Shown piece by piece: positions 27,021 through 35,142 of a stretch of 35,142 nt of DNA. The first letter of the stretch is position 1. Each line of letters begins with the position of its first letter. The DNA comes from Burkholderiaceae bacterium (GTDB lineage Bacteria > Pseudomonadota > Gammaproteobacteria > Burkholderiales > Burkholderiaceae), in NCBI GenBank assembly GCA_947380285.1, contig CANCQD010000009.1, forward strand, positions 1 to 35,142. The letters run 5' to 3'. Below the pieces are notes generated by a model that did no database searches, had not been told where the DNA came from, and saw only the letters and a list, made by a program, of their open reading frames with translations. The position numbers and the translations under genes were made by a program.

Positions 27021-28456
27021 TGCGTATGCTGTATGCGGCAATATTTATTGCTGCCTTCTTAAGTGGATGTGCGAGTACTGGAGATTGGTCTTCGGATACT
27101 CCGACGAAAGCAAATTCAAAAGCCTCTAGGGCTACCAGAGTTAATCTCAAAGATCAATCCGTTAGTAAGGTCTATGCGCCTTCCGATAATTTATGGATAA
27201 GAATACGAGATGGTTTTCAGATGGAGCCGATGAATACTCCGCTGGAAATAGAGCAGGTACGCTGGTTAGCTGCTAGACCCGATTACGTCAATCGTTCTAT
27301 GACGCGCTCATCGCGATATTTGTTTTATATCGTCCAGGAAGTCAATGCGCGCAATATGCCAACAGAAATTGCGCTCCTTCCCTTTGTGGAGAGCGCTTTT
27401 GTAACGAATGCGAAATCGAGTGCTAAAGCGGTTGGTTTATGGCAATTTATGCCTGCAACTGGTAAAGACTTTCGCTTAACGCAGAACGTCTTTAGGGATG
27501 AGCGTCGCGATGTTGTTCAGTCAACTGATGCAGCACTCGATTACTTACAGCGTCTAAATAACCAATTTGGTAGTTGGGAACTGGCATTAGCAGCCTATAA
27601 CTGGGGTGCCGGCAATATCGCTAAAGCGCAGAAGCGTAATGCTGCTGTAGGTTTACCAACGGATTATGAGAGCTTAACCCTACCGCGGGAGACTCGAAAT
27701 TACGTTCCTAAATTGATGGCATATCGTCAAATTGTTTTAGATCCAAAGGCCTATGGAATTGTTTTACCTGATCTTGAAAATCACCCGTACTTTGTTGCGG
27801 TTGATGTCGGTAGTGATATCGATGTGGCATTGGTGATTAAGTTAGCTGAAATTCCTACAGATGAATTTCATAGCCTGAACCCTTCCTTTAATAAGCCCGT
27901 TATTTTGAGTAATGCTAATCAGCAAATTCTGTTGCCGTTCGCTCATGCAGAAATCTTTCAAGATAATTTGAAGCAATACACCAAGCCACTTTCATCCTGG
28001 ACGGCTGTTCAAGTTATTAAAACCGAAAGCGTTGACCAAGCGGCTAAAACTTTGGGTGTTGATGTCGATACCCTGAGAGAGGTGAACGGCATACCGAAGG
28101 GGATGAGGATCAGAGCTGGTTCCACCGTATTGATCCCAAAAACAAATCGTCGTCCAGGCGATGTGTCTACAGCAATGGCTGAAAATGCCAGCCTTAACCT
28201 AGAAAAGCCTGCGCCTCCTGTACCGAAGTGCCCAAAACCTGCCAAGGGTACAAAAGGCACAAAGCCTGTAAAGTGCTCTCCAGCAAGCAATGCCAAAACT
28301 GGGGAAAAGGGCGGTTCTAAGGGTAATTCTTCAGGAAAAAATGCTGCATCTCAGCATAAATCCGCATCGACAGGACTTGCAAAATCTGCGAAAAATGGTA
28401 GTTCACCAGCCTCAGCCAGCAATAACGCCAGTAAAGGGGTGAGCAAAAGCCAGTAA
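27020..28456 (+). CDS. mltD: Membrane-bound lytic murein transglycosylase D
   Basis: MltD, 478 aa, cleaves peptidoglycan glycan strands with formation of 1,6-anhydromuramic acid. It is a lipoprotein: the signal ends in LSGC with lipid-bearing C17. The SLT domain carries the catalytic E124 in PFVESAF, then GLWQFMPATG (139-148) and LALAAYNWGAGN. A single LysM-like region is seen at about 325-375, whereas relatives often have two or more. The last roughly 100 residues (from about 376) are rich in Lys, Ser, Gly and Asn with two cysteines, a basic and probably disordered tail. Translation is coupled to gloB by the one-base overlap. Confidence 0.93.
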   Translation: MRMLYAAIFIAAFLSGCASTGDWSSDTPTKANSKASRATRVNLKDQSVSKVYAPSDNLWIRIRDGFQMEPMNTPLEIEQVRWLAARPDYVNRSMTRSSRYLFYIVQEVNARNMPTEIALLPFVESAFVTNAKSSAKAVGLWQFMPATGKDFRLTQNVFRDERRDVVQSTDAALDYLQRLNNQFGSWELALAAYNWGAGNIAKAQKRNAAVGLPTDYESLTLPRETRNYVPKLMAYRQIVLDPKAYGIVLPDLENHPYFVAVDVGSDIDVALVIKLAEIPTDEFHSLNPSFNKPVILSNANQQILLPFAHAEIFQDNLKQYTKPLSSWTAVQVIKTESVDQAAKTLGVDVDTLREVNGIPKGMRIRAGSTVLIPKTNRRPGDVSTAMAENASLNLEKPAPPVPKCPKPAKGTKGTKPVKCSPASNAKTGEKGGSKGNSSGKNAASQHKSASTGLAKSAKNGSSPASASNNASKGVSKSQ

Positions 28457-28489
28457 TTTAAGTAACTTTTTTAAGAAATCAGGTTGACC

Positions 28490-30373
28490 ATGTCCTATAA
28501 AGCACACCACGATCGCTCAATTAACGACCCGGATGGATTTTGGGGTGAGCAAGCGCAATTAATTCACTGGGAAAAGCCATTCGATAAAGTTCTCAATTAC
28601 GACAACCCCCCATTTGCAAAATGGTTTGAAGGTGGCTTAACCAATCTTTGCTACAACGCAGTTGATCGCCATTTAAAAGATCGTTCAGATCAAATCGCCT
28701 TAGTTGCAGTTTCAACAGAAACGAATCAAGAGAAGGTATACACATTTAAAGAGTTATACGAGGAAGTAAATCGTATGGCTGCAATATACAAAGCAAATGG
28801 TGTGAAAAAGGGTGACCGTGTTCTCATTTACATGCCGATGATTGCTGAAGCTTGTTTTGCCATGCTTGCTTGTGCTCGCATTGGCGCTATTCATTCTGTT
28901 GTGTTCGGTGGATTTGCATCCCACAGCTTAGCTTCTCGAATTGACGATGCAAAACCAAGGTTGATTGTGACTGCCGAGGCTGGCGCTCGTGGCGGCAAAG
29001 CCGTACCTTACAAGCCATTACTAGATGAGGCAATTACTCTAGCTGAATACAAGCCAGAAAAAGTGTTGATCGTAAACCGCGGCCTAACTGAATTCATAAC
29101 CGTAGCAGGACGTGATTTGGATTACGCAAGTGAGCGTCAAAAATATCTGAATGACGAAGTGCCTGTGGAATGGGTCGATGCGACTCATCCTTCCTATATT
29201 TTGTACACCTCCGGTACTACTGGCAAGCCAAAGGGCGTTCAGCGTGATACAGGTGGTTACGCTGTAGCACTTGCTGCCTCTATGAAACACATTTTTACTG
29301 GTAATCCTGGTGAAACCATGTTCTGCACGTCTGACATTGGTTGGGTTGTTGGCCATAGCTACATTATTTATGCCCCTTTGCTCTCCGGTATGGCTACCAT
29401 CATGTACGAGGGAACGCCATTGCGTCCTGATGCTGGCATCTGGTGGGAGTTGGTAGATAAGTACAAGGTGTCAGTGATGTTCTCTGCGCCAACCGCCGTT
29501 CGTGTTCTCAAAAAACAAGATCCTGCGTTCTTAACCAAGTATGACCTTTCTAAATTGCGCGCTTTGTTTTTGGCTGGTGAGCCATTGGATGAGCCAACTG
29601 CAAGTTGGATTCATGGCGCTATCAATAAGCCAATTGTGGACAACTACTGGCAAACAGAAACTGGCTGGCCAATGTTGGCTATTCAGCGTGGTGTAGAAGT
29701 GATGCCACATAAATTTGGTTCACCAGGCGTTCCTTCTTTTGGCTACAACATGAAGTTGCTCGACGATGCTACTTCTGAAGAGTTGGGTCCAGACCAAAAA
29801 GGCGTCATTGCAATTGAAGGTCCATTGCCTCCAGGTTGTATGCAAACCGTTTGGGGTGATGACAAGCGCTTTATCAGCACATACTGGGAAACTATTCCCG
29901 GCAAATTAATTTACTCGACCTTTGACTGGGGTATCAAGGATAAAGATGGCTACTTCTTTATCTTGGGTCGCACTGATGACGTGATTAACGTAGCTGGACA
30001 CCGTCTTGGCACTCGTGAAATTGAAGAAAGCATCTCTAGTCATCCGAATGTTTCTGAGGTTGCTGTGGTGGGTATTGAAGACAAACTCAAGGGGCAGGCT
30101 GCAATTGCATTTGTGATTCCTAAGGATTCATCGAATACCGCAAGCTTGGAAGCCGAATGTATGAAGACGGTAGACACCACACTGGGCGCAATCGCACGTC
30201 CAGGACGTGTATATATCGTGACAGCATTGCCTAAGACTCGCTCTGGCAAGATTGTGCGTCGCGCACTGCAAGCTGTTGCCGAAGGTCGTGATCCTGGTGA
30301 TATCAGCACGATGGATGATCAGTCTGTTTTGGCCCAAATCAAGACCATCATTGAGCAAAGCGCCAAGGCTTAA
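28490..30373 (+). CDS. prpE: Propionyl-CoA synthetase (propionate--CoA ligase)
   Basis: PrpE, 627 aa, activates propionate (and less well acetate) to the acyl-CoA through an acyl-adenylate. The A3 motif YTSGTTGKPKG is at 239-249, NYWQTETGWP follows in the A5 region, and the C-terminal catalytic lysine is K587 in TRSGKIVRR. The opening KAHHDRSINDPDGFW and the length fit PrpE rather than Acs. ATG 28490 is preferred to the in-frame TTG at 28484, since AGG (28481-28483) then stands seven bases upstream. No prpBCD methylcitrate-cycle genes lie nearby. The gene follows mltD by 33 bases without a visible terminator. Confidence 0.92.
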   Translation: MSYKAHHDRSINDPDGFWGEQAQLIHWEKPFDKVLNYDNPPFAKWFEGGLTNLCYNAVDRHLKDRSDQIALVAVSTETNQEKVYTFKELYEEVNRMAAIYKANGVKKGDRVLIYMPMIAEACFAMLACARIGAIHSVVFGGFASHSLASRIDDAKPRLIVTAEAGARGGKAVPYKPLLDEAITLAEYKPEKVLIVNRGLTEFITVAGRDLDYASERQKYLNDEVPVEWVDATHPSYILYTSGTTGKPKGVQRDTGGYAVALAASMKHIFTGNPGETMFCTSDIGWVVGHSYIIYAPLLSGMATIMYEGTPLRPDAGIWWELVDKYKVSVMFSAPTAVRVLKKQDPAFLTKYDLSKLRALFLAGEPLDEPTASWIHGAINKPIVDNYWQTETGWPMLAIQRGVEVMPHKFGSPGVPSFGYNMKLLDDATSEELGPDQKGVIAIEGPLPPGCMQTVWGDDKRFISTYWETIPGKLIYSTFDWGIKDKDGYFFILGRTDDVINVAGHRLGTREIEESISSHPNVSEVAVVGIEDKLKGQAAIAFVIPKDSSNTASLEAECMKTVDTTLGAIARPGRVYIVTALPKTRSGKIVRRALQAVAEGRDPGDISTMDDQSVLAQIKTIIEQSAKA

Positions 30374-30390
30374 AACCGTTCATTTTGAAT

Positions 30391-30430
30391 CAAAAGCTCT
30401 TCCAGTCATTTGGCTGGAAGAGCTTTTGTC
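30391..30430 (+). terminator. Strong intrinsic terminator after prpE
   Basis: A perfect 15-base inverted repeat: CAAAAGCTCTTCCAG (30391-30405) and CTGGAAGAGCTTTTG (30414-30428), loop TCATTTGG, with a T-rich 3' arm. It ends the gloB-mltD-prpE run about 18 bases after the prpE stop. Confidence 0.88.
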
Positions 30431-30477
30431 TTCTAAAGCCCCGGTTGGCTGGGAATCCAAGGGTTTACGAGCAAAAA

Positions 30478-30486
30478 TGGTATGAT
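30478..30486 (+). promoter_or_regulatory. Candidate extended -10 promoter of carA-carB
   Basis: TGGTATGAT matches an extended -10 (TGn plus TATGAT, five of six). No convincing -35 is present, as is usual for extended -10 promoters. Transcription would start near 30493, giving a leader of about 115 bases before carA. Called by eye. Confidence 0.45.
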
Positions 30487-30530
30487 GGATGGGTTCAAAA
30501 CTTAATAAATACCCTAGCGCTTAAAGACAC

Positions 30531-30587
30531 TCACCTCCCGCAAAAACATCCTCGGGTTGGTCTTTTGAGGGTTTTGAGCGTCGGATG
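30531..30587 (+). promoter_or_regulatory. Potentially structured carA leader
   Basis: The leader can form competing hairpins. ACC/GGT plus CCCG/CGGG would pair 30531-30560. CCTC (30550-30553) with GAGG (30567-30570), or CATCC (30547-30551) with GGATG (30583-30587), would exclude it. CarAB is often controlled by pyrimidines and arginine, so an attenuator is possible, but the stems are short and this is inference only. Confidence 0.25.
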
Positions 30588-30607
30588 GAGCAGGGACTGG
30601 AGATGGT

Positions 30608-31804
30608 TTGTCACCCTTGCTTCCTTCTTTTCCTCCCGCCGTGTTGGCTTTAGCCGACGGCACTTTATTTCCCGGATTTAGTATTGGCGCCCCTGGCGAA
30701 ACTTCCGGCGAAGTCGTTTTTAATACCGCATTGACTGGATACCAAGAGATCATTACCGATCCTAGTTATTCACGTCAAATCGTGACATTGACTTACCCAC
30801 ATATTGGTAACGTTGGTGTCAATGCTCAGGATGCTGAATCCGACCGGATTCATGCGGCAGGCCTAGTGGTTAAGGATCTTCCAAAACGTGTGTCTAACTT
30901 TCGCTCAGAAGGTTCTTTAGATAACTATCTCACCAAGGCTGGCGTACCAGGCATTGCAGGAATAGATACCCGTAAGCTGACCAGAATTCTTCGTGACAAG
31001 GGCGCTCAGTCAGGTGCAATTGTTGCTGGCAAAGTAGGTGATAGCTATGAAAATTTGGGCAATAAAGCACTTCATCTTGCTAAAGCCTTCCCTGGAATGT
31101 CTGGATTAGACCTTGCAAAAGTAGTTACTACTGAGAAGTCTTATGAGTGGCGTGAAGCCGAATGGGATCTTCATGGCCCAGATGGAAAGCCTGCCTATAG
31201 AACGCTGGATACCAGTAAGCCAGTGAAAAAGGTTGTTGCTTATGACTTTGGCGTAAAGCGCAATATCTTGCGCATGCTCACTGAGCGAGGCTGTGAATTA
31301 ACAGTTGTGCCAGCGCAAACTAGCGCAGCAGAAGTGTTTGCGATGAATCCCGATGGCGTGTTCTTTTCCAATGGCCCTGGCGACCCTGGTCCATGTGACT
31401 ATGCCATTGCCGCTGCAACAGAAATTATTGAGAAGGGTGTTCCAACCTTCGGCATTTGTTTAGGTCATCAAATCATGGGTCTTGCAGCAGGTGCGAAAAC
31501 CTTGAAGATGAAGTTTGGTCATCATGGCGCAAACCATCCTGTAAAAGATTTGGATACGGGTAGAGTGGCGATTACTTCGCAGAATCACGGATTTGCTGTT
31601 GATGCGAACACTTTGCCAGACAATATTCGCGTAACCCATGTGTCTTTGTTTGATGGATCTCTGCAAGGCTTAGCTTGGAAAGACAAGCCGGCACTGTGTT
31701 TTCAAGGGCATCCTGAGGCCTCTCCTGGTCCTCATGACATCGCCTATTTATTTGATCGTTTTGTGGAGCTCATGAATGCTGCCAGCAAGAAGGAGGGCAA
31801 ATAA
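30608..31804 (+). CDS. carA: Carbamoyl-phosphate synthase small subunit (glutaminase)
   Basis: CarA, 398 aa, releases ammonia from glutamine for carbamoyl-phosphate synthesis, feeding arginine and pyrimidine pathways. The N-terminal CPSase domain opens with [17 protein letters not shown]. The class I amidotransferase triad is C284 ([10 protein letters not shown]), H368 and E370 (GHPEASPG). The start is unusual: TTG at 30608, with GGAG (30599-30602) five bases upstream. A second in-frame TTG at 30617 gives the M-L-P-S-F-P-P start I recall for relatives, but has no well-placed ribosome-binding site. An ATG at 30603 is out of frame. The stop overlaps the carB start (TAATG). Confidence 0.95.
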   Translation: MSPLLPSFPPAVLALADGTLFPGFSIGAPGETSGEVVFNTALTGYQEIITDPSYSRQIVTLTYPHIGNVGVNAQDAESDRIHAAGLVVKDLPKRVSNFRSEGSLDNYLTKAGVPGIAGIDTRKLTRILRDKGAQSGAIVAGKVGDSYENLGNKALHLAKAFPGMSGLDLAKVVTTEKSYEWREAEWDLHGPDGKPAYRTLDTSKPVKKVVAYDFGVKRNILRMLTERGCELTVVPAQTSAAEVFAMNPDGVFFSNGPGDPGPCDYAIAAATEIIEKGVPTFGICLGHQIMGLAAGAKTLKMKFGHHGANHPVKDLDTGRVAITSQNHGFAVDANTLPDNIRVTHVSLFDGSLQGLAWKDKPALCFQGHPEASPGPHDIAYLFDRFVELMNAASKKEGK

Positions 31805-34800
31805 TGCCTAAGCGTAGCGACATTAAGAGCATTCTTATTATTGGTGCCGGTCCAATTGTGATTGGTCAAGCTTGTGAGTTTGATTATTCCGGTGCGCAGG
31901 CTTGTAAAGCATTGCGAGATGAAGGCTATAAAGTTATTTTGGTAAACAGTAATCCTGCAACCATCATGACTGATCCTGAGATGGCTGATGTCACTTACAT
32001 CGAGCCGATCACTTGGGAAGTGGTTGAACGTATTATTGCCACTGAAAAACCAGATGCAATTCTGCCAACCATGGGCGGTCAAACAGCGCTTAATTGTGCA
32101 TTAGATCTCCATCGTCATGGCGTGTTAGAAAAATACGGCTGTGAATTAATCGGAGCATCCCCAGAAGCTATTGATAAAGCAGAAGATCGCCAGAAATTTA
32201 AAGAAGCGATGACCAAAATTGGTTTAGGTTCTGCAAAATCCGGTATTGCGCATTCAATGGATGAGGCGCATGAAGTTCAACAACAAATTCAGAAGGAAAC
32301 TGGCAGCTCAGGTTTCCCGGTGGTCATTCGTCCTTCATTCACCATGGGTGGATCAGGTGGCGGTATAGCCTATAACCGTGAAGAATTTGAAGAAATTTGT
32401 AAGCGTGGACTCGATTTATCACCAACACGTGAGCTCTTAATCGAAGAGTCACTCTTGGGTTGGAAAGAATTCGAGATGGAAGTAGTGCGTGATCGCAATG
32501 ACAATTGCATCATTGTTTGCTCTATTGAAAACTTAGATCCAATGGGTGTGCATACGGGTGACTCAATCACAGTAGCACCAGCCCAGACTTTGACGGATAA
32601 AGAATATCAAATCATGCGAAATGCATCGATTGCTGTTCTGAGAGAAATTGGCGTAGACACTGGCGGATCTAACGTTCAGTTCTCCATTAATCCAGTTGAT
32701 GGTCGCATGATCGTCATAGAAATGAATCCACGGGTTTCACGCTCATCTGCTTTAGCGTCCAAGGCCACGGGCTTCCCCATTGCCAAGATTGCCGCTAAAT
32801 TAGCAGTTGGCTATACGCTTGATGAACTCAAGAATGATATTACTGGCGGGGCAACGCCAGCATCCTTTGAGCCTTCAATCGATTACGTTGTTACTAAGAT
32901 TCCACGCTTTGCTTTTGAAAAGTTCCCACAAGCTGATTCACGTTTAACAACTCAGATGAAGTCAGTCGGTGAAGTGATGGCGATTGGTCGCACTTTTCAA
33001 GAGTCATTCCAAAAAGCACTTCGCGGGTTGGAAGTTGGAGTTGATGGTCTTGACGAGTTTTCTACCGACCTCGATGACATCATCAATGAAATCAATGAGC
33101 CAGGTCCTGATCGCATTTGGTACTTAGCAGATGCATTCCGTATGGGCATGGGGCTTGATGAAATTTACTCTGAGACGAAAGTCGATCCTTGGTTCTTGGA
33201 GCAAATTGAAGAGCTGATTACTATTGAAACGGAACTGAAACAACGCAAGATTGATAGTCTGACAGCCCCAGAATTACGCTTTGTAAAACAAAAAGGTTTT
33301 TCTGATCGCCGCTTGGCAAAGCTACTCAATATTGATGCTGCTTCAGTGCGCGCCGCACGTCATCGCTTAAATGTAGTTCCAGTCTATAAGCGAGTAGATA
33401 CCTGTGCTGCAGAATTCTCAACAAATACCGCCTACCTCTATTCAACCTATGAAGCAGAGCATGGTGAGTGCGAGTCACAGCCTACGAATAAAGAGAAGAT
33501 CATGGTTTTGGGCGGAGGCCCAAATCGTATTGGTCAAGGTATTGAGTTTGACTATTGCTGTGTACATGCGGCCTTAGCAATGCGCGATGATGGCTACGAA
33601 ACCATCATGGTGAACTGCAATCCTGAAACGGTTTCTACTGACTACGATACTTCTGACCGCTTGTACTTTGAGCCATTAACACTTGAAGATGTTCTGGAGA
33701 TCGTTGCCAAGGAAAAGCCGAAGGGCGTGATCGTGCAATATGGCGGTCAAACACCTTTGAAATTGGCCCTAGATCTTGAGCGTAATGGTGTTCCGATCAT
33801 CGGCACATCGCCAGACATGATTGATGCTGCGGAAGATCGTGAGCGCTTCCAAAAGCTGCTTCAGGATCTTGGATTACGTCAACCGCCTAACCGTACAGCG
33901 CGCACCGAAGAAGAGGCCATCAAGCTTGCTGAAGAAATTGGTTATCCATTGGTGGTTCGTCCTTCCTATGTATTGGGTGGACGCGCAATGGAAATTGTTC
34001 ATGATGGTCGTGACTTAGAGCGCTATATGCGTGAAGCCGTTAAGGTTTCGCATGACTCTCCGGTTTTACTAGATCGCTTCCTGAACGATGCGATTGAGTG
34101 TGACGTGGATTGCATTAGCGATGGCGAGACCGTGTTTATTGGCGGTGTCATGGAGCATATTGAGCAAGCCGGCGTTCACTCTGGTGATTCTGCTTGTTCA
34201 TTGCCTCCCTATTCTTTGTCAGATGCCACGGTTGAAGAAATTAAACGTCAGACAGCTGCTATGGCCAAAGGTCTTAATGTGATTGGCTTGATGAATGTGC
34301 AATTTGCCATTCAAAATGTTGATGGCAAAGATGTGATCTTTGTACTTGAGGTGAATCCACGTGCATCTCGTACTGTTCCTTTTGTGTCTAAGGCGACTGG
34401 CCTCCAGCTTGCAAAAATTGCTGCTCGCTGTATGGTTGGTCAAACTTTGGGCCAGCAAGGCATCAAGACTGAAGTCAAGCCTCCATATTTTTCAGTGAAA
34501 GAGGCTGTTTTCCCATTCAATAAATTCCCAGGCATTGATCCAATTCTGGGACCAGAGATGCGTTCTACTGGTGAGGTAATGGGTGTTGGCAAAACCTTTG
34601 GTGAGGCCTTATTTAAGTCTCAATTGGGTGCTGGAATTAAGCTGCCTAAGAGTGGAACGGTTCTTCTGACAGTAAAAGATAGCGACAAACCCAAAGCGAT
34701 TGAAGTGGCCAAGCTATTGCATCAACTTGGCTTCCCGATGGTTGCCACTAAAGGTACTGCTGCAGCAATTGAAGCAGCAGGGTTACCCGTAAGAGTAGTT

Positions 34801-35067
34801 AATAAGGTAAAAGATGGCCGTCCTCACATTGTGGATTTCATCAAAAACGGGGAAATTTCGCTGGTATTTACTACAGTTGATGAGACTCGGACCGCAATTG
34901 CTGACTCTAGATCGATTCGTACTAGCGCTCAAGCCAATGGAGTTACGTATTACACAACCATTAGCGCAGCACGTGCTGTTATGGATGGTTTGTTGGCTTC
35001 GCAAAATGGCAAGCTTGAGTCACTTGAGGTCTATTCATTACAAAACTTACATCAGACGCTTATTTAA
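31804..35067 (+). CDS. carB: Carbamoyl-phosphate synthase large subunit
   Basis: CarB, 1087 aa, makes carbamoyl phosphate from bicarbonate, two ATP and the ammonia channelled from CarA. The two homologous halves are plain: [19 protein letters not shown] near the N-terminus and its counterpart [19 protein letters not shown] near residue 568, each heading an ATP-grasp unit with [12 protein letters not shown] and [11 protein letters not shown]. The last 140 residues are the MGS-like allosteric domain ([16 protein letters not shown] onward), where UMP and ornithine act in E. coli. It is slightly longer than the E. coli protein. The start overlaps the carA stop. greA begins 58 bases downstream. 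Confidence 0.97.
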   Translation: MPKRSDIKSILIIGAGPIVIGQACEFDYSGAQACKALRDEGYKVILVNSNPATIMTDPEMADVTYIEPITWEVVERIIATEKPDAILPTMGGQTALNCALDLHRHGVLEKYGCELIGASPEAIDKAEDRQKFKEAMTKIGLGSAKSGIAHSMDEAHEVQQQIQKETGSSGFPVVIRPSFTMGGSGGGIAYNREEFEEICKRGLDLSPTRELLIEESLLGWKEFEMEVVRDRNDNCIIVCSIENLDPMGVHTGDSITVAPAQTLTDKEYQIMRNASIAVLREIGVDTGGSNVQFSINPVDGRMIVIEMNPRVSRSSALASKATGFPIAKIAAKLAVGYTLDELKNDITGGATPASFEPSIDYVVTKIPRFAFEKFPQADSRLTTQMKSVGEVMAIGRTFQESFQKALRGLEVGVDGLDEFSTDLDDIINEINEPGPDRIWYLADAFRMGMGLDEIYSETKVDPWFLEQIEELITIETELKQRKIDSLTAPELRFVKQKGFSDRRLAKLLNIDAASVRAARHRLNVVPVYKRVDTCAAEFSTNTAYLYSTYEAEHGECESQPTNKEKIMVLGGGPNRIGQGIEFDYCCVHAALAMRDDGYETIMVNCNPETVSTDYDTSDRLYFEPLTLEDVLEIVAKEKPKGVIVQYGGQTPLKLALDLERNGVPIIGTSPDMIDAAEDRERFQKLLQDLGLRQPPNRTARTEEEAIKLAEEIGYPLVVRPSYVLGGRAMEIVHDGRDLERYMREAVKVSHDSPVLLDRFLNDAIECDVDCISDGETVFIGGVMEHIEQAGVHSGDSACSLPPYSLSDATVEEIKRQTAAMAKGLNVIGLMNVQFAIQNVDGKDVIFVLEVNPRASRTVPFVSKATGLQLAKIAARCMVGQTLGQQGIKTEVKPPYFSVKEAVFPFNKFPGIDPILGPEMRSTGEVMGVGKTFGEALFKSQLGAGIKLPKSGTVLLTVKDSDKPKAIEVAKLLHQLGFPMVATKGTAAAIEAAGLPVRVVNKVKDGRPHIVDFIKNGEISLVFTTVDETRTAIADSRSIRTSAQANGVTYYTTISAARAVMDGLLASQNGKLESLEVYSLQNLHQTLI

Positions 35068-35125
35068 TCTAAAATTAACTTTTACCCGCGTAATTTTGCG
35101 CAAGAATTTAAGTTAGGTTAGCTGC

Positions 35126-35142
35126 ATGAGCACAATTCCGAT
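35126..35142 (+). CDS. greA: Transcription elongation factor GreA, first codons (partial)
   Basis: Only ATG plus four codons are present (M-S-T-I-P) before the window ends. GreA of Burkholderiales begins MSTIP, and greA commonly follows carB in this group, so the call rests on five residues and context. TTAGG lies about eight bases upstream as a possible ribosome-binding site. GreA rescues backtracked RNA polymerase. Confidence 0.7.

Noticed and set aside
28484..28492. Upstream TTG start for PrpE
   Set aside because: ATG 28490 has better spacing to AGG and adds no conserved residues upstream.
30482..30505. Seven-codon reading frame before carA as a leader peptide
   Set aside because: It overlaps the -10 element and would start before the predicted transcript, so it is probably not translated.
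30603..30605. ATG as carA start
   Set aside because: Out of frame with the CarA protein.
1..35142. Search for CRISPR, tRNA, rRNA, insertion sequences, phage or toxin-antitoxin genes
   Set aside because: No direct-repeat arrays, cloverleaf-like segments, transposase or integrase motifs, or small toxin-like gene pairs were seen by eye.

Overview
The window is about 45% GC by eye and very gene-dense. It looks like a chromosomal segment of a freshwater betaproteobacterium of the Burkholderiaceae, most likely Polynucleobacter. The evidence is the protein sequences, the order carA-carB-greA, the nuo operon followed by NUDIX and DUF1178 genes, and a Bug-type solute receptor. No rRNA, tRNA, CRISPR array, insertion sequence, phage gene or toxin-antitoxin pair was seen. 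No gap between genes exceeds 300 bases; the longest is 234 bases, before carA.

Layout. Positions 1-11.3 kb hold the distal part of the respiratory complex I operon on the + strand: the last codons of nuoE, then nuoF, G, H, I, J, K, L, M and N, closed by an intrinsic terminator. A NUDIX hydrolase and a DUF1178 protein follow, and a bidirectional terminator separates them from mmsA (- strand). Positions 14.3-19.6 kb are a metabolic patch: an Old Yellow Enzyme, an orphan Bug receptor, a convergent amidase, a SprT-like zinc protein and a tartrate/D-malate-type dehydrogenase. Positions 19.7-26.2 kb on the - strand read methyltransferase, rnhA, RND adaptor, RND pump, dnaQ. From 26.2 kb the + strand carries gloB, mltD and prpE, then a strong terminator, carA and carB, and the first bases of greA at the right edge.

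How the genes work together. NuoE-N form the NADH-oxidising peripheral arm and the proton-pumping membrane arm of NADH:ubiquinone oxidoreductase. MmsA and PrpE both produce propionyl-CoA (or acetyl-CoA), by different routes. The mltD-gloB-methyltransferase-rnhA-dnaQ neighbourhood is the same set found together in E. coli (mltD, gloB, yafS, rnhA, dnaQ). Here a two-gene RND efflux module sits between rnhA and dnaQ, and dnaQ is fused to it by a one-base stop/start overlap.

I did not find a clearly new system. The most notable signals are regulatory or architectural: the efflux pair wedged into the rnhA-dnaQ block; the six-base divergent junction of gloB and the methyltransferase, which looks like a symmetric leaderless promoter; a predicted leaderless DUF1178 gene; a 10-base motif repeated upstream of three genes; and a structured carA leader with a TTG start. 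All promoter and regulatory calls were made by eye and are inferences.
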